Positions 22,696-33,188 of a stretch of DNA of 64,000 nucleotides are shown here, in pieces. This DNA comes from Adenophora triphylla var. japonica (Eukaryota; Streptophyta; Magnoliopsida; Asterales; Campanulaceae). Position 1 is the stretch's first letter; each line of letters starts with the position of its first letter. The DNA lies in contig JAFEMH010002491.1 in the NCBI GenBank assembly GCA_022495995.1, forward strand, positions 248,001-312,000, given 5' to 3'. The translations under genes and the position numbers were made by a program. The notes under the pieces were generated by a model that saw nothing but the letters and a program-made list of their open reading frames with translations, did not search any database and had not been told where the DNA came from.

Positions 22696-22960
22696 TCCTT
22701 GCAAAGCAGAACCCATTTCCCCGGAAAACGGTACAAAAACCATTTGTCCTCGGCAAAACCTTGCTCCAAACGGTCAAACAACGGCCAAAGCCATTTCCGG
22801 CAAACCAACACTACCCACAAACGCACTCTCGGCTCACGTGGCATGTACAAAAATAAAAATAATAATAGCAACAATTTCTAGGACAATTCCGGGAATCACA
22901 AAAATAAATGACATTACATCTTAAAATAAAATCTTTTGTTTGCCATGCAAATACATGTGT

Positions 22961-22966
22961 TTTATT
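22961..22966 (-). terminator. Polyadenylation signal of gypsy antisense gene 1
   Basis: AATAAA on the minus strand about 80 bp after the stop codon at 23044-23046. Confidence 0.55.
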
Positions 22967-23043
22967 ACGGGTACCAAAAATGTCTGTTGCTAAATAAAAA
23001 AAAAAAAAAGAGAGGGATATGAAAAGAGGAAAGCAAATGAATA

Positions 23044-25924
23044 CTACTCGGAATCCTCATCATCATCCTCCTCGCCAAGATCCTCCAAAGAAAAGTCGGG
23101 CATCCCGGCGAACTCGCCCGTCACATCCTCCTCGTCGGAATACCGAGCACCCTTTGAGGCTCCCACGAGAAGTACTCGGAAGGATCAAATCCGGCGAAAG
23201 GATCAAAGAAAGAAGGCTACGAGGAACCCTCACCTGTGCGCCGTGCGGAGGCATGAGCGATAAAAGGGCTGCTCCCTCGAAGGCCACTGCGGCTCCCGAA
23301 GACGTCCGGCATCCATGCTATGCCGCCCCCTCAAAGGCCCCTCTGGCTGCGGCTCAGGCTCGGCTCTAGGCGGAGGAACGTCCACGGGAATGCCTCGAAG
23401 GCATAGGCTCGTACGCCGGCACACGACGCGAGACCGACGGGACACCTTCGACGCCATCTTCTTAGCGAAGGAGCGCGTCGCCACGTAGCGGCGAGTCGGC
23501 ATATCGTAGGCTCTCCCGGGACTGCACCAACAAGAAGCCAAGGAAACGCTCATCAAATACAGTTATACTCAACAACAAAAAGAGAAAAACGCAGAAAAGA
23601 TGCCAAGATGGAAAAGAGTCAGCACACTCACCGATCTGTCGGGGTCCGCTCTGTGGCGGCGGGAGCTGCTCGGAGCAGTCTGAACACCCTCCTCCTCGAT
23701 CCGTCCCGCGGACGTACGTGAAATCCGGTCCCGGCATCGGAACCTGCAGGGGAGCTGCGGGCCGGCCTCTCTCTCCGCGCCGGCCACAGGGCGTCCTCGG
23801 CTTCCTCCTCACGAAGGCCCCGTACTCCTCTCCGTACAAGATGAACTCCTCAGCACCGACACCATCAAGGTACCTCTCGAAGTCAAGCACATCCATGTCC
23901 CGGGAATCAAGCATCCCCAAAGGGAGGGTCCCTCGGAGCCACGGGAAGCACACAGGGGCCATCTTTGCCCAGGAAGACTCGCTCCCCAGTGCATGGCGTC
24001 ACAAGTCAAGCCTCGCGGCATCTTCCGCCGCGGCTGTCACCTCGGGAGCCCCCTCGAACTCATCTCCCTCATACCGAACCCACGGGAGCAGAACGAACCC
24101 CTCACGGCTATCCCGCTCCAAACGCTCACTGCACATCCCGTGGCGATGGTGAGCTTCCCAGTGGTCCTCCTCTTCCTCGCCGTACGAGCCCATCCCGGCA
24201 TAGCGAGTGCGCGGCCAGCTGACCCGGGATCCCTATCCCACGGGAAGCAATGGAAAACCTCATAAAACCACACTGTGACAAAAACGAGAGAAAGCTCGGT
24301 GCAAAAGACAACGGAGAAAAGACAAGTTGCTAAATCAAAAACGGACAATAAACTCATACCTCCAAAGCAAAGTCAAAGCGGGCCAACGAACTGGCCACCC
24401 CGGCTAAACCGGTCCAAGGAGAAGTAGAGCTCGGCCAAGCACGCCTCGCCCCAAGCAATGTCGCGAGACCCTATCCGAGATCAGTCAAGCTCTCCAACAG
24501 AGCAAAGGGAGGCTGCGGTCGCGTGGTTCGAGAACAAAGTCTCGGACGGTGCATACCACAAGAAGGAGCGCGCCAAGCTGCTCATTGTCACCTGGCCGGT
24601 ACCCCGGATGTAGGCCCCAATACTGGCCGTGATCCTCATCTCTACGTCGCTGTACAGCATCCCCAGGCCCCTGCGAGGACGAGGCTCAAAGCCCAGCAGC
24701 TCGGTCAGTACATCATCAGAGATCATGTCTCTCCACCTCACAGGCCCCCCTTTGAAGGAGAGCCCGGTGATCGCAGCAAAATCGGTGGGCGTCACTGTCA
24801 CCTCGCCCCAGCTCAGGTGGAAGGTGTGGGTGGTATCCCACCAGTACTCAGAAAGGCCCAGGAAGACACTCTTGTTCTTCCTTGTGTCAGACACTCCAGC
24901 CCGGGTTCTCAACGAACACACCTAGGCCGAAGCATAAACCAACCTCAGGGGACTCGGCCTACCGCCCACGGAAATATCGGGCATCCGTGCCATAGCTCCC
25001 ACGGCCTCGAGCGATCCCCGAGTCTTCATCCTCTTGGCCTTCCCGGCCGTAAGCCCCGCATCCTGCAGGTAAACACAGCAAAGGTACGTCAATCACAGTA
25101 CTTAATATAAAGGCACATATAACCCGTCACAAAACACGGCACATATTGCACATAATTTTCACATATATCATGCATATAATTTTTCCCATGCAGTCCGTCA
25201 CAAAACACGGCACACACTGTACACATTTTCTCAAAAGAAAAAAGGGGGGGGATTAAACCCTACACGACACATTTTCAAAAGAAAATCCGTCCCAACACGG
25301 CACATATCGCACATATTTTCCCCACAAAGTCCGTCACCCAAAAACACGGCACACACTATATAGCACATTCTCAAAGGAAAATCCGTCCCAACACGGCACA
25401 CACTTTCACATATAACCCGTCACAAAACACGGCACATGTCACATTTTTCACAAAAATTATCTCTACACGATAATTTTTCTCATAATGTACATACACAAAT
25501 AGCATACGGTACAAAACACCAAAGCATGCAATTCACTAGATAGGCACTTTATTTTCACAAATAAGAGCTAATCTACACATTTACGCACAAAATACACATA
25601 CCCACAATTTTCACATGTCCATTTTCAACAATTCATCAAGAATTTCACAAAAGGCATAAAATAATAACAAAAAATTCAAAAATGCGAAAAACTAAAACCT
25701 AGTTCTAGCATTCAAAAATTCGACGAGGGAAATCAAAACGGAACAGATTTCTTACCTCCCCAACGTTAATGGAGCGACGATTATGCACCTCCGGATACGG
25801 ATACAAAACATCCGGGTTCTTCGAAGATGGAACGAACGAAGTCCAATTCCTTTGAAGCTCCATCCATTTTGCTCAACCACTTCTGGCTGCGTTGACGACG
25901 ACTCCTTCGAGATCCTTCAGCCAT
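23044..25924 (-). pseudogene. Gypsy antisense gene 1, plant mobile domain (PMD) protein, multi-exon
   Basis: ATG at 25924 (MAEGSRRSRRQRSQKWLSKM). Exon 1 ends at a good donor (GGAG|GTAAG, about 25757). The acceptor CTGCAG is at 25063-25068. Exon 2 runs to about 24481 with the PMD signature YWWDTTHTFHLSWGEVTVT and DFAAITGLSFKGGPVRW, interrupted by one TAG near 24923. A later exon after a TGTCACAG acceptor (about 24275) begins VWFYEVFHCFPWDRDPG, matching the PMD W-x-YE block. Further on are DMDVLDFERYLDGVGAEEFI, a donor near 23633 (TCG|GTGAG) and an acceptor near 23521. The tail is acidic (EEDDDEDSE) with a stop at 23044. PMD proteins occur in transposons and in transposon-silencing factors such as MAIN-like proteins; the role here is unknown. 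Breaks: the TAG and some frame changes. Confidence 0.65.
25069..25756 (-). other. Predicted intron 1 of gypsy antisense gene 1, repeat-rich
   Basis: It lies between the donor GTAAG and the acceptor TTTACCTGCAG. From about 25120 to 25440 it holds reiterated units with GTCACAAAACACGGCACA and CACATATT. Low in G, with no frame. Confidence 0.55.
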
Positions 25925-26044
25925 GGCAAGAAATTCAAGCAAAAATTTTTTGATTTTGGTTAACAAATGGAGGAATTTTTCTCTCTCTCTCTCGCACAGT
26001 TCACGGCTGGAAAATGAGGAAGAAGGAATGGGGAAGGGCCTCGG

Positions 26045-26133
26045 TATTTAAAAGCACAGTCAAACACAGGAGCTGTAAAAAACCAAGGTGGTCGTACGGA
26101 CCTCTTTGCAACCGGAGTTGGTCCGTACGGACC
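26045..26133 (-). promoter_or_regulatory. Promoter of gypsy antisense gene 1
   Basis: A perfect GGTCCGTACGGACC at 26120-26133 and a 13-nt variant GGTCGTACGGACC at 26090-26102, both followed on the plus strand by TCTTTGCAA. A minus-strand TATA-like TTTAAATA (26045-26052) lies 37 bp downstream and about 120 bp before the ATG at 25924. Confidence 0.6.
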
Positions 26134-26224
26134 TCTTTGCAAGGGTGGCCAAATTACTTTCCTGCCCTTATAATCTTTGCCCCTGGCTGTCCTAAGGCCT
26201 TTTCCAGCAAATCCAAGTGCAGAA

Positions 26225-26880
26225 TGGTCCCTAACCCTTCAAATCAACCACCGGCCGTCAAGCGTAAGACCGGACCTCGCCCACTTCAACGGCAAATCAA
26301 CCACCGGCCGTCAAGCGTAAGACCGGACCTCGCCCACTTCAACGGCAAAGCAACCATCGGCCATCAAACGTAAGACCGATCCTCGCCCACTCCAACGGCA
26401 ATTCAACCAACGCCCACTCAACGGCAATTCAAGAAGGAGCCAACACCTCCCAGTACGAATATCAAGGCACAAGACGCCTCCAAACGCTCAACGACACTGG
26501 CCCTCAAAAGAGGTCCGAAGTCATCTTCCCAACAGAAAAGGGCCCCTACAAGGTCACGCATCCCCAGCAATTCAAGCACCGGCAGTCAGATGTAAGTCCG
26601 AACTGTGCCCACCTCAACGGCAACGCAAGCACCGGCCATCAAAGTAAGCCCGAGCTCCTCCCAACAAGTCAAAGGGAAGTCATGCAAGACTGCATATCCC
26701 CAGCACCGACCATCATCCTTGCCCACTCAATGGCAAAACAAGCACGCGAAGGAGCCAACACCTCCAAGTACAAGTCCCAAGGCACGAAGCGCCTCCGAAA
26801 CGCCAAATGGGGAAACAATCACCGGCCGTCATCCTTGCCCACTTCAACGGCAGCTCAAGCACCGGCCATCAAAGTAAGCC
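26225..26880 (+). repeat. Degenerate ~61-bp repeats (CACCGGCCGTCAA family)
   Basis: Three clean tandem units at about 26230-26410 contain CACCGGCCGTCAAGCGTAAG and CGCCCACTTCAACGGCAA. Further diverged copies are scattered to 26880 (for example 26633, 26815, 26850). The ORFs here follow the repeats and are not considered genes. Confidence 0.75.
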
Positions 26881-26882
26881 CG

Positions 26883-27110
26883 AGCTCCTTCCCAACTTAG
26901 GTCATACTCCTGAACTAGGTCCCAACTTAGGTCATACTCCTGAACTAGGTCCCAATTTAGGTTCATACTCCTGAAACTAAATCCCAACTTAGGTCATACT
27001 CCTGAACTAGGTCCCAACTTAGGTCATACTCCTGAACTAGGTCCCAATTTAGGTTCATACTCCTGAAACTAAATCACAACTTAGGTTCATACTCCCGAAC
27101 TAAGCTTCAA
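26883..27110 (+). repeat. Tandem ~30-bp repeat array, about seven units
   Basis: The unit contains CCCAACTTAGGTCATACTCC and TGAACTAGGT. Every third unit is a variant (AATTTAGGTTCATACTCC, TGAAACTAAAT), so a higher-order unit of about 92 bp is visible at 26883-26975 and 26977-27070. Confidence 0.85.
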
Positions 27111-27296
27111 CTCAGGACATCACCACGTCCACTCACCACAAACCAAACTACTATCCCCAGCCCGGAAGGCTCTAAACCACTCGGTCCGGAAGACCGTATA
27201 AATCTCCCAAATCACTATCGCCGGCCCGGAAGGCCTTAAACCACCCGATTAGGAAAATCGTAAAATTTCCATCCCAGGACGCCACCACGTCCTCAC
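27111..27296 (+). other. Transition between the tandem arrays
   Basis: Two diverged copies of a ~75-bp unit with AGCCCGGAAGGCTCTAAACC / GGCCCGGAAGGCCTTAAACC and CACTCGGTCCGGAA / CACCCGATTAGGAA precede the 42-bp array. Non-coding. Confidence 0.5.
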
Positions 27297-28990
27297 ATCC
27301 GACCTATACGGTCACCCGTGTCCACCTTATCACAGGGCCACCCAGACGCCACCACGTGCCTATCACCGACCTATACTTGGTCACCCAGACGCCACCACGT
27401 CCTTATCACCGACTCCATACGGTCACCCAGACGCCACCACGCCCTTATCACCGACCTATACGGTCACCCAGACGCCACCACGTCTATCACCGACCTATAC
27501 GGTCACCCAGACGCCACCACGCCCTTATCACCGACCTATGCGGTCACCCAGACGCCACCACGTCCTTATCACCGACCCTATACGGTCACCCAGGACGCCA
27601 CCACGTCCTTATCACCGACCTATACGGTCACCCAGGACGCCACCACGTCCTTATCACCGACCTATACGGTCACCCAGGACGCCACCACGTCCTTATCACC
27701 AACCTATACGGTCATCCAGGACGCCACCACGTCCTTATCACCGACCTATACGGTCACCCAGGACGCCACCACGTCCTTATCACCGACCTATACGGTCACC
27801 CAGGACGCCACCACGTCCTTATCACCGACCTATACGGTCACCCAGACGCCACCACGCGTCTTATCACCGACCTATACGGTCACCCAGACGCCACCACGTC
27901 CTTATCACCGACCTATACGGTCGCCCTGGACGCCACCACGTCCTTATCACCGACCTATACGGTCACCCAGACGCCACCACGTCCTTATCACCAACCTATA
28001 CGGTCATCCGTGACGCCACCACGTCCTTATCACCGACCTATACGGTCACCGCAGACGCCACCACGTCCTTATCACCGACCTATGCAGTCACCCGGGGACG
28101 CCACCACGTCCCTATCACCGACCTATGCGGTCACCCTGACGCCACCACGCCCTTATCACCGACCTATGCTGGTGGCCACCAGACCACGTCCTTATCACCG
28201 ACCTTCGCGGGACGACGCCACCACGTCCTTATCACTGCGGTCACCCAGACGCCACCACGTCCTTATCACCGACCTATACTCACCAGACGCCACCACGTCC
28301 CCTTATCACCACCTATACGGTCATCCAGACGCCACCACGTCCTTATCACCACACCGATCTCTTTATGCGACTACGCGTCACCAGACGCCACCACGCCTCT
28401 TATCACCGACCTATACGGGGTCACCCAGACGCCACCACGTCCTTATCACCGACCTATACGGTCACCCAGACGCCACCACGCCCTTATCACCGACCTATAC
28501 GGCCACCCAGACGCCACCACGCCCTTATCACCGACCTATACGGTCACCCAAGGACGCCACCACGTCCTTATCACCAACCTATACGGTCATCCAGGACGCC
28601 ACCACGTCCTTATCACCGACCTATGCGGTCACCCAGGACGCCACCACGTCCTTATCACCGACCTATACGGTCACCCAGGACGCCACCACGTCCTTATCAC
28701 CGACCTATACGGTCACCCAGGACGCCACCACGTCCTTATCACCGACCTATACGGTCACCCAGGACGCCACCACGTCCTCACCACTGACCTCGGCGGTCAC
28801 ACGACACTTCAGGGCACCACCACGCCCGCATTCACAAGAACACTCACCCCACACCCGAACTACGACCAGGCTTGATTCCCGCCAGGGATACGTAGGAATC
28901 CTATCACAGGGTCCAGCCTATTGACCTAAACGGTCACCCAAAAGGACACCACCACGTCCTCACTTTGACCCTCACGGTCACTTCCTCTCC
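27297..28990 (+). repeat. Tandem array of a 42-bp unit, about 40 copies
   Basis: The unit reads GACCTATACGGTCACCCAGG then ACGCCACCACGTCCTTATCA then CC. Because 42 is divisible by three, all three plus frames stay open for long stretches and give 14-residue repeats (HHVLITDLYGHPGR). These long ORFs (up to 522 residues) are therefore not evidence for a gene. Units at 27580-27830 and 28540-28770 are nearly identical; those at 28130-28400 are diverged and shortened. The position, just inside the 3' LTR, matches the hypervariable 3' region of Tat/Ogre elements known to seed satellites. Confidence 0.92.
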
Positions 28991-29068
28991 CAGCGCGCGA
29001 TCCAGATTAGGACCCTTATCTTATCGGCGACCCCACTTCTTTCATAAGTGACGTCGTCGAGGGGCTTC

Positions 29069-30501
29069 TGTAAGTACCCCAATCTGGATCACTCCCTTTC
29101 AAACACACGGGAAACACCGTAGACTCATCCACGCAGTCTCGGAGACCTCTCTCACTCAAAACCCTCTCAAAACCCTCTCAAACCCCCAACCAAACCAGGA
29201 GGAGCCCTTCCGGGATAAAAGGGACAAGGACCTTTTGGGAATTTTGGGAAATCAGAAAAGCAATTAAGGTCCGTACGGACCTCTTTGTTTCAATGATTAC
29301 TAAATCCCCTTAAAGTCCACAATATTCCCTCAAATCCCGGAAGAAATGATGACTTCCATGCAGAGTTGGTCCGTACGGACCTCTTTGCATGCAAGATGGT
29401 CCGTACGGACCTTATTGCTTATCAGGGAACATCATCATTCCGCAATATTCTCCATCATTGCGCATTCCCTCAAATCGAGGAAATCCAAAATTCTCGATAA
29501 CCAAGAAGGTCCGTACGGACCTCTTTGCTCCGAAATTTTTACTATAAATAGAGGGCTTCCCTCCTCATTTTTTCACACCTCCCACTTCTCTCTTCCTCCC
29601 TAAGCCTTCGGCTCCCTTCTAAGACCTTTCGAGGCATTCCCGACCCCTTCGGATCCTTCCGAGGCCTTCCGAGCCCCCTCGAGGTGCTCCGAAGCCTCTC
29701 CGAGCGCTCCCGAGACGCTCCCGCGCTGCCCCGAGGCACTCTCGAGGTACTCTGAGGCCCCTCGTGGTACTCCGAGGCCTTGCCTGGTCTTTCCCACGGT
29801 GTCCCGGCTCTTTCCGAGTCAAACCGGCGATCCCAAACCTTGCCGAACCTCTGCCCGAATCCAACCAACGATTCCAACGCACGCCGAACCTCTGCCCGAC
29901 TCCAACCAACGATTCCAACGCACGCCGAACCTCTGCCCGACTGATCCCGACGATCCCCACGCACGCCGAACCTCTGCCCAAACGCAGCCTACAGTTTCAA
30001 CTCACGCCGAAACTCTGTCCGCGGACAACCGGCATCCCCGAAGCAATCCGGAACGCTACTCCGACCTCAAACACTATTCCCCTGCGGAAGACAGACACGA
30101 ACCAACATTGGTAAGGCTTCCTTCCTATTCTATTTCAATACATTTCAATACAATGTAGACATCCGATACAGCATGCATTTTTAAAAGCACACACACACAC
30201 ACACAACTTTTTAAAGGATATTAGGGGTATCCGAAAGACTCGTTTTTACGAGGCGACTCGGGTGAGCTCTAATATTCTAATATTCTCTTCCCGAGGAGTC
30301 ATCTGACCTCCGAACTCAAAATCTCATCACACAAAAACAGTTTAAAATTTATCTTTAAACTGATGCCCTTTTTCAATGTTTTGGGCTTAATAAAAACGGC
30401 GTGGCGACTCTACAAATGCGAAAACAAACGGCGAGACACCTCCAACGCGAAAGATGCCAGATGCCGGGGCCGCGAGGCCTTCTCGGATCCGGGTAATTTC
30501 A
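29069..30501 (+). repeat. 3' LTR of the gypsy element
   Basis: 1433 bp, colinear with the 5' LTR. It is preceded by the purine-rich GAGGGGCTTC (29059-29068) and followed by CAAAG. Confidence 0.92.
29268..29550 (+). promoter_or_regulatory. 3' LTR promoter copy: four palindromes plus TATA
   Basis: GGTCCGTACGGACC at 29268-29281, 29368-29381, 29398-29411 and 29508-29521; TATAAATA at 29543-29550. Same spacing as in the 5' LTR. Confidence 0.75.
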
Positions 30502-31081
30502 CAAAGTTATCTCCAGTTCCCTCAAGAACTGTTTGACTAAGAGTTAGAGAATCCCTGGTGACAGCTGTGAATTCCTTGACAGCTATGAAATCAGGTTGAC
30601 CAATTTTTGTGTCAACCTTAATCCTTTCATCACTGTCAAGCTTCACTAGCTCTCCCAAGGTATAAACCCTTTCCACCTTGTCCTTAACTGGCCTACTTGA
30701 TTCTCCTTCTCTCTCCTTTCTTGACAGCTTAACCTTAGCTGTCAGATCACTGGTTCCCCCTTCAACTATCTTAGCCTTACTCTTACTTTTTGCTCTCTCT
30801 CTCAACCTATTTTCTTCACCTTCCAAAAGTGCTAATCTCTCCTCCTCCCAAAACTTCTTTCTTATCTCTCTCTCCTTCAACTCCTCCTCCTTATTGGGAT
30901 CATCTTTTAGTATTTGATTCACCTCCCTGCTCCAAACCTATATCGCTTTGGAGCCTATATGACGTAAACTCCTCTCAAACCTTGCCTCTCGTGTTTCATC
31001 TACCCTTGGACTTTGAAAAACAAGTCTCTTTGCAGTCTTAGCCATTTTGCTAGGACTGAACTTTGAAACAAGTCTTCCCAT
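30502..31081 (-). pseudogene. Copia A antisense gene, 5' part
   Basis: The likely start is the ATG at 31081 (MGRLVSKFSPSKMAKTAKR). One in-frame TAG lies near 30943 and the frame continues to the gypsy insertion point. It is very rich in Glu, Lys and Arg, with a helical, coiled-coil-like stretch (EEELKEREIRKKFWEEERLA), then Ser/Lys-rich sequence, then KVERVYTLGELVKLDSDERI and TGDNF. Read past the gypsy element it continues, in the same frame, into 13286-12873. Together the halves would encode about 330 residues. I do not recognise the family. A TATA box stands upstream and the sense ORF at 31592 diverges from it. Confidence 0.6.
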
Positions 31082-31130
31082 TTTCTATGAATGAAATGAA
31101 TTTGGTAAATTTCTTCATCGAACCATTTCC

Positions 31131-31137
31131 TTTTATA
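31131..31137 (-). promoter_or_regulatory. TATA box of the copia A antisense gene
   Basis: Minus-strand GGCTATAAAAGGAAATGG, a strong plant TATA context, about 50 bp upstream of the ATG at 31081. The interval 31082-31591 separates two divergent genes and would act as a bidirectional promoter. Confidence 0.55.
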
Positions 31138-31591
31138 GCCAAATTCAGTTCAGCCAAATTAGTGGCAATGATCATTCAAAATAGACTTGGCCGGTAATTA
31201 AGTCCTGACTATGAATTTAGTTCTTGCCAAATCGAGGAAGTTTTGGAACTTGCCACTAACACATATCTATTAATGTCTCTGTTTATTCCCTCTGAAATTT
31301 CGCCTTTGTGTACGGAAATAACTCCCATGTTTTATGGGAAGTTATTGTACAAGTAATAAGTGGAGACAAATATCACTGTTCATGAACAGTCTCCCTCTTA
31401 AATGCAAATTTTAACCGTTGCAGTAACCCACGTATTAGCCGTTGAACTCCACCAATCCCCATATCGAAACTATCATTTAACCTTGCGATTTAATCCTCGC
31501 TAATCAATCACTATTCTCCCTTCCAAATTCATTCTTTGATTCCCTCTGTTTTTCTCATAAACCCTAAAAACTCTCTGTTCTAAGTTCAAAC

Positions 31592-32362
31592 ATGTCTTAC
31601 CCTGAAGCCCATGGATACTTCATCAAACCTGAGTTCTATGAGCACAATGTTGGAGCTCTCATCAAAGAACTCTTGGAATCCAATCATCTCTGCAATATGA
31701 TGGAAGCTCAACCTCCTATTTATGAGAAGCTGTGCAGAGAGATTTTTATGAAAGGAGAAAGACAATCAACTGGGGCAATCAAAACCACCATTGAAGGTAC
31801 TGAAATCAATGTGACCCCCAAGATTGTGTCCAAGGTTTACAACATCCCTATCAAAAGCAATGGTATTTCAAATCTCTGGAATAGGAAAGACAACAACCTG
31901 GAACCCTTCTACAAAAGGTTCTTTGACAAACCAAGCTGCAATTATCTATTGGTTCAGGACAAACCAATCAAAAAGAAGGACCTTGATTTGTTCAAATCAA
32001 CCCTAATGGATGTTGTAATCAAAGGGTTTGATGGAAAGCAGTCATCATTTGATCAAATAAGTCCCAATGAATGGAAGCAAGCCCTAAGTTTGATAACCAA
32101 AGAAGTTAACTGGAGTGTTGCTTTACTTCACAACTTTCAATTAGCCATATCTCCCTCTCCTTGGAAATACAAGAAACAAAATCCAAGGATGAACAATTTC
32201 AGATTCATGAGTGGAATTCTCCATCACCTTATTCCAAGGTTGAATCCTCCCCTAAAGGATGAGTGGCTTGAGTCTCGCATCTCTAGTATCAACCGTAAGC
32301 TTCAACTTGAGCACCTTCAAACTGAAGGGCAAGAAGAAATTAGAGCTTGGGGACAGCTCTGA
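31592..32362 (+). CDS. Copia A additional sense ORF (3' of pol), N-terminal globular part
   Basis: A 256-residue frame starts at ATG 31592 (MSYPEAHGYFIKPEFYEHNV). It is a folded-looking domain with alternating helices: ALIKELLESNHL, YEKLCREIFMKGERQ, TPKIVSKVYNIPIKSNG, NEWKQALSLITKEVNWSVAL, FMSGILHHLIPRLNPP. It resembles the extra proteins carried beyond pol by Sirevirus-type copia elements and plant 'putative transposon protein' families. That assignment is inferred. No signal peptide or membrane segment is seen, so an envelope function is not supported. The frame shifts near 32340 into the lysine-rich continuation. Its leader at 31500-31591 looks like a 5' UTR. Confidence 0.6.
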   Translation: MSYPEAHGYFIKPEFYEHNVGALIKELLESNHLCNMMEAQPPIYEKLCREIFMKGERQSTGAIKTTIEGTEINVTPKIVSKVYNIPIKSNGISNLWNRKDNNLEPFYKRFFDKPSCNYLLVQDKPIKKKDLDLFKSTLMDVVIKGFDGKQSSFDQISPNEWKQALSLITKEVNWSVALLHNFQLAISPSPWKYKKQNPRMNNFRFMSGILHHLIPRLNPPLKDEWLESRISSINRKLQLEHLQTEGQEEIRAWGQL

Positions 32363-33188
32363 GAATTTTGATGAAGCCTCTCAAAGATTGAAAGAGAAAA
32401 CTGAGAAGGATATGAAGATATGGCAGGGATTGGTAAACATGGTGAATGACAAAAGATCAAAGAGAAAGCATGACAAAGGTGTTGTCATAAAAGAAAGAGC
32501 TCAAGAGACTTCTCCAGCCAAAATCAAAAGAAGAAAAAGCCTAGCCAAGATGAAGAAAACAGGAAAGGGAAAGAAGCTTAGTAAAGGAAAGCAAATTCAA
32601 GAAGAGATAGCTGTTGAGCAAGAAAGTGCTCAAGGAACTGACAAAGGAAAGATGGTAGCTGAGGAGCATGCTGACAGTGAAGATACTCAGTCAGATCCTA
32701 TCTTCAAGGATATTGATGAGTATGATGGTGAAGAAGAAGAAATCCCTGATGTTGTGTATGCTGGTGAAGCTCAAGGTGATGAGTTTGATGAAGATATGAG
32801 AAGAGCTGTTGCTGAGTCACTAATGGAAGTGAGGACAGCTAAGGTTGGACAGTCATCTGGGACAGCTATGGGAGCTTCATCTCTGACAGCTAAGGTTGTC
32901 CCAAGTGCTGAAACCACATCCAAGGTAACCTCTAAGCATTCTCTTACTCTCAGTACTTTCTCTAGGAAAAGAAAAACAGATAAAGATGCTCCCCCATCCA
33001 AAAAGTTGAAACCAACCACTCCTCAACCCTCCTCATCCAAAGACCAATCTAGTTCACCTCATGACTCTGTGGCTCAAGGCATCCTAAATCTTAATCCCTC
33101 TAACATTAGTCCAAATGAGCCAAGTGTTGAAAAAGATAGGGGGAATAGCTCTAGCTCTGAAAAGGATGAGCCTCCTAAGGGGGAATAA
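32259..33188 (+). CDS. Copia A additional sense ORF, charged middle part
   Basis: A frame continuing from the globular part after a shift near 32340; the ATG at 32259 is internal. The real stretch starts near LKGKKKLELGDSSENFDEAS. It is lysine-rich, with nuclear-localisation-like clusters (KRSKRKHDKG, AKIKRRKSLAKMKKTGKGKK), then an acidic segment (DIDEYDGEEEEIPDV), then Ser/Thr/Pro-rich linkers with another basic cluster (FSRKRKTDKDAPPSKKLKP). The stop is at 33188. A nuclear or nucleic-acid-binding role is suggested by composition only. Confidence 0.55.
   Translation: MSGLSLASLVSTVSFNLSTFKLKGKKKLELGDSSENFDEASQRLKEKTEKDMKIWQGLVNMVNDKRSKRKHDKGVVIKERAQETSPAKIKRRKSLAKMKKTGKGKKLSKGKQIQEEIAVEQESAQGTDKGKMVAEEHADSEDTQSDPIFKDIDEYDGEEEEIPDVVYAGEAQGDEFDEDMRRAVAESLMEVRTAKVGQSSGTAMGASSLTAKVVPSAETTSKVTSKHSLTLSTFSRKRKTDKDAPPSKKLKPTTPQPSSSKDQSSSPHDSVAQGILNLNPSNISPNEPSVEKDRGNSSSSEKDEPPKGE

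Larger units (their letters stand above)
13292..30501 (+). mobile_element. Gypsy element (Tat/Ogre-like), non-autonomous, nested in copia A
   Basis: LTRs at 13292-14719 and 29069-30501 begin TGTAAGTACC. The 3' copy ends in TTTCA and the 5' copy in TTTCG. Both are flanked by CAAAG (13287-13291 and 30502-30506). Protease precedes integrase, with the plant gypsy motifs VDGGSSMNVLP and SPYRPQTNGAVEAANK. A long region after integrase holds two antisense genes and tandem arrays, as in Tat/Ogre elements. No RT or RNase H domain is found. The two LTRs look nearly identical by eye, so the insertion should be young compared with its host element A. Confidence 0.93.

Noticed and set aside
27318..28924. 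Very long plus-strand ORFs (up to 522 residues) in three frames at once
   Set aside because: They arise because the 42-bp tandem unit is a multiple of three and has no stop in any plus frame. The peptides are pure 14-residue repeats without a start context or family signature.
27297..28990. CRISPR-like array
   Set aside because: The units are directly contiguous with no unique spacers, the genome is a plant, and the position inside a gypsy 3' region explains the array.
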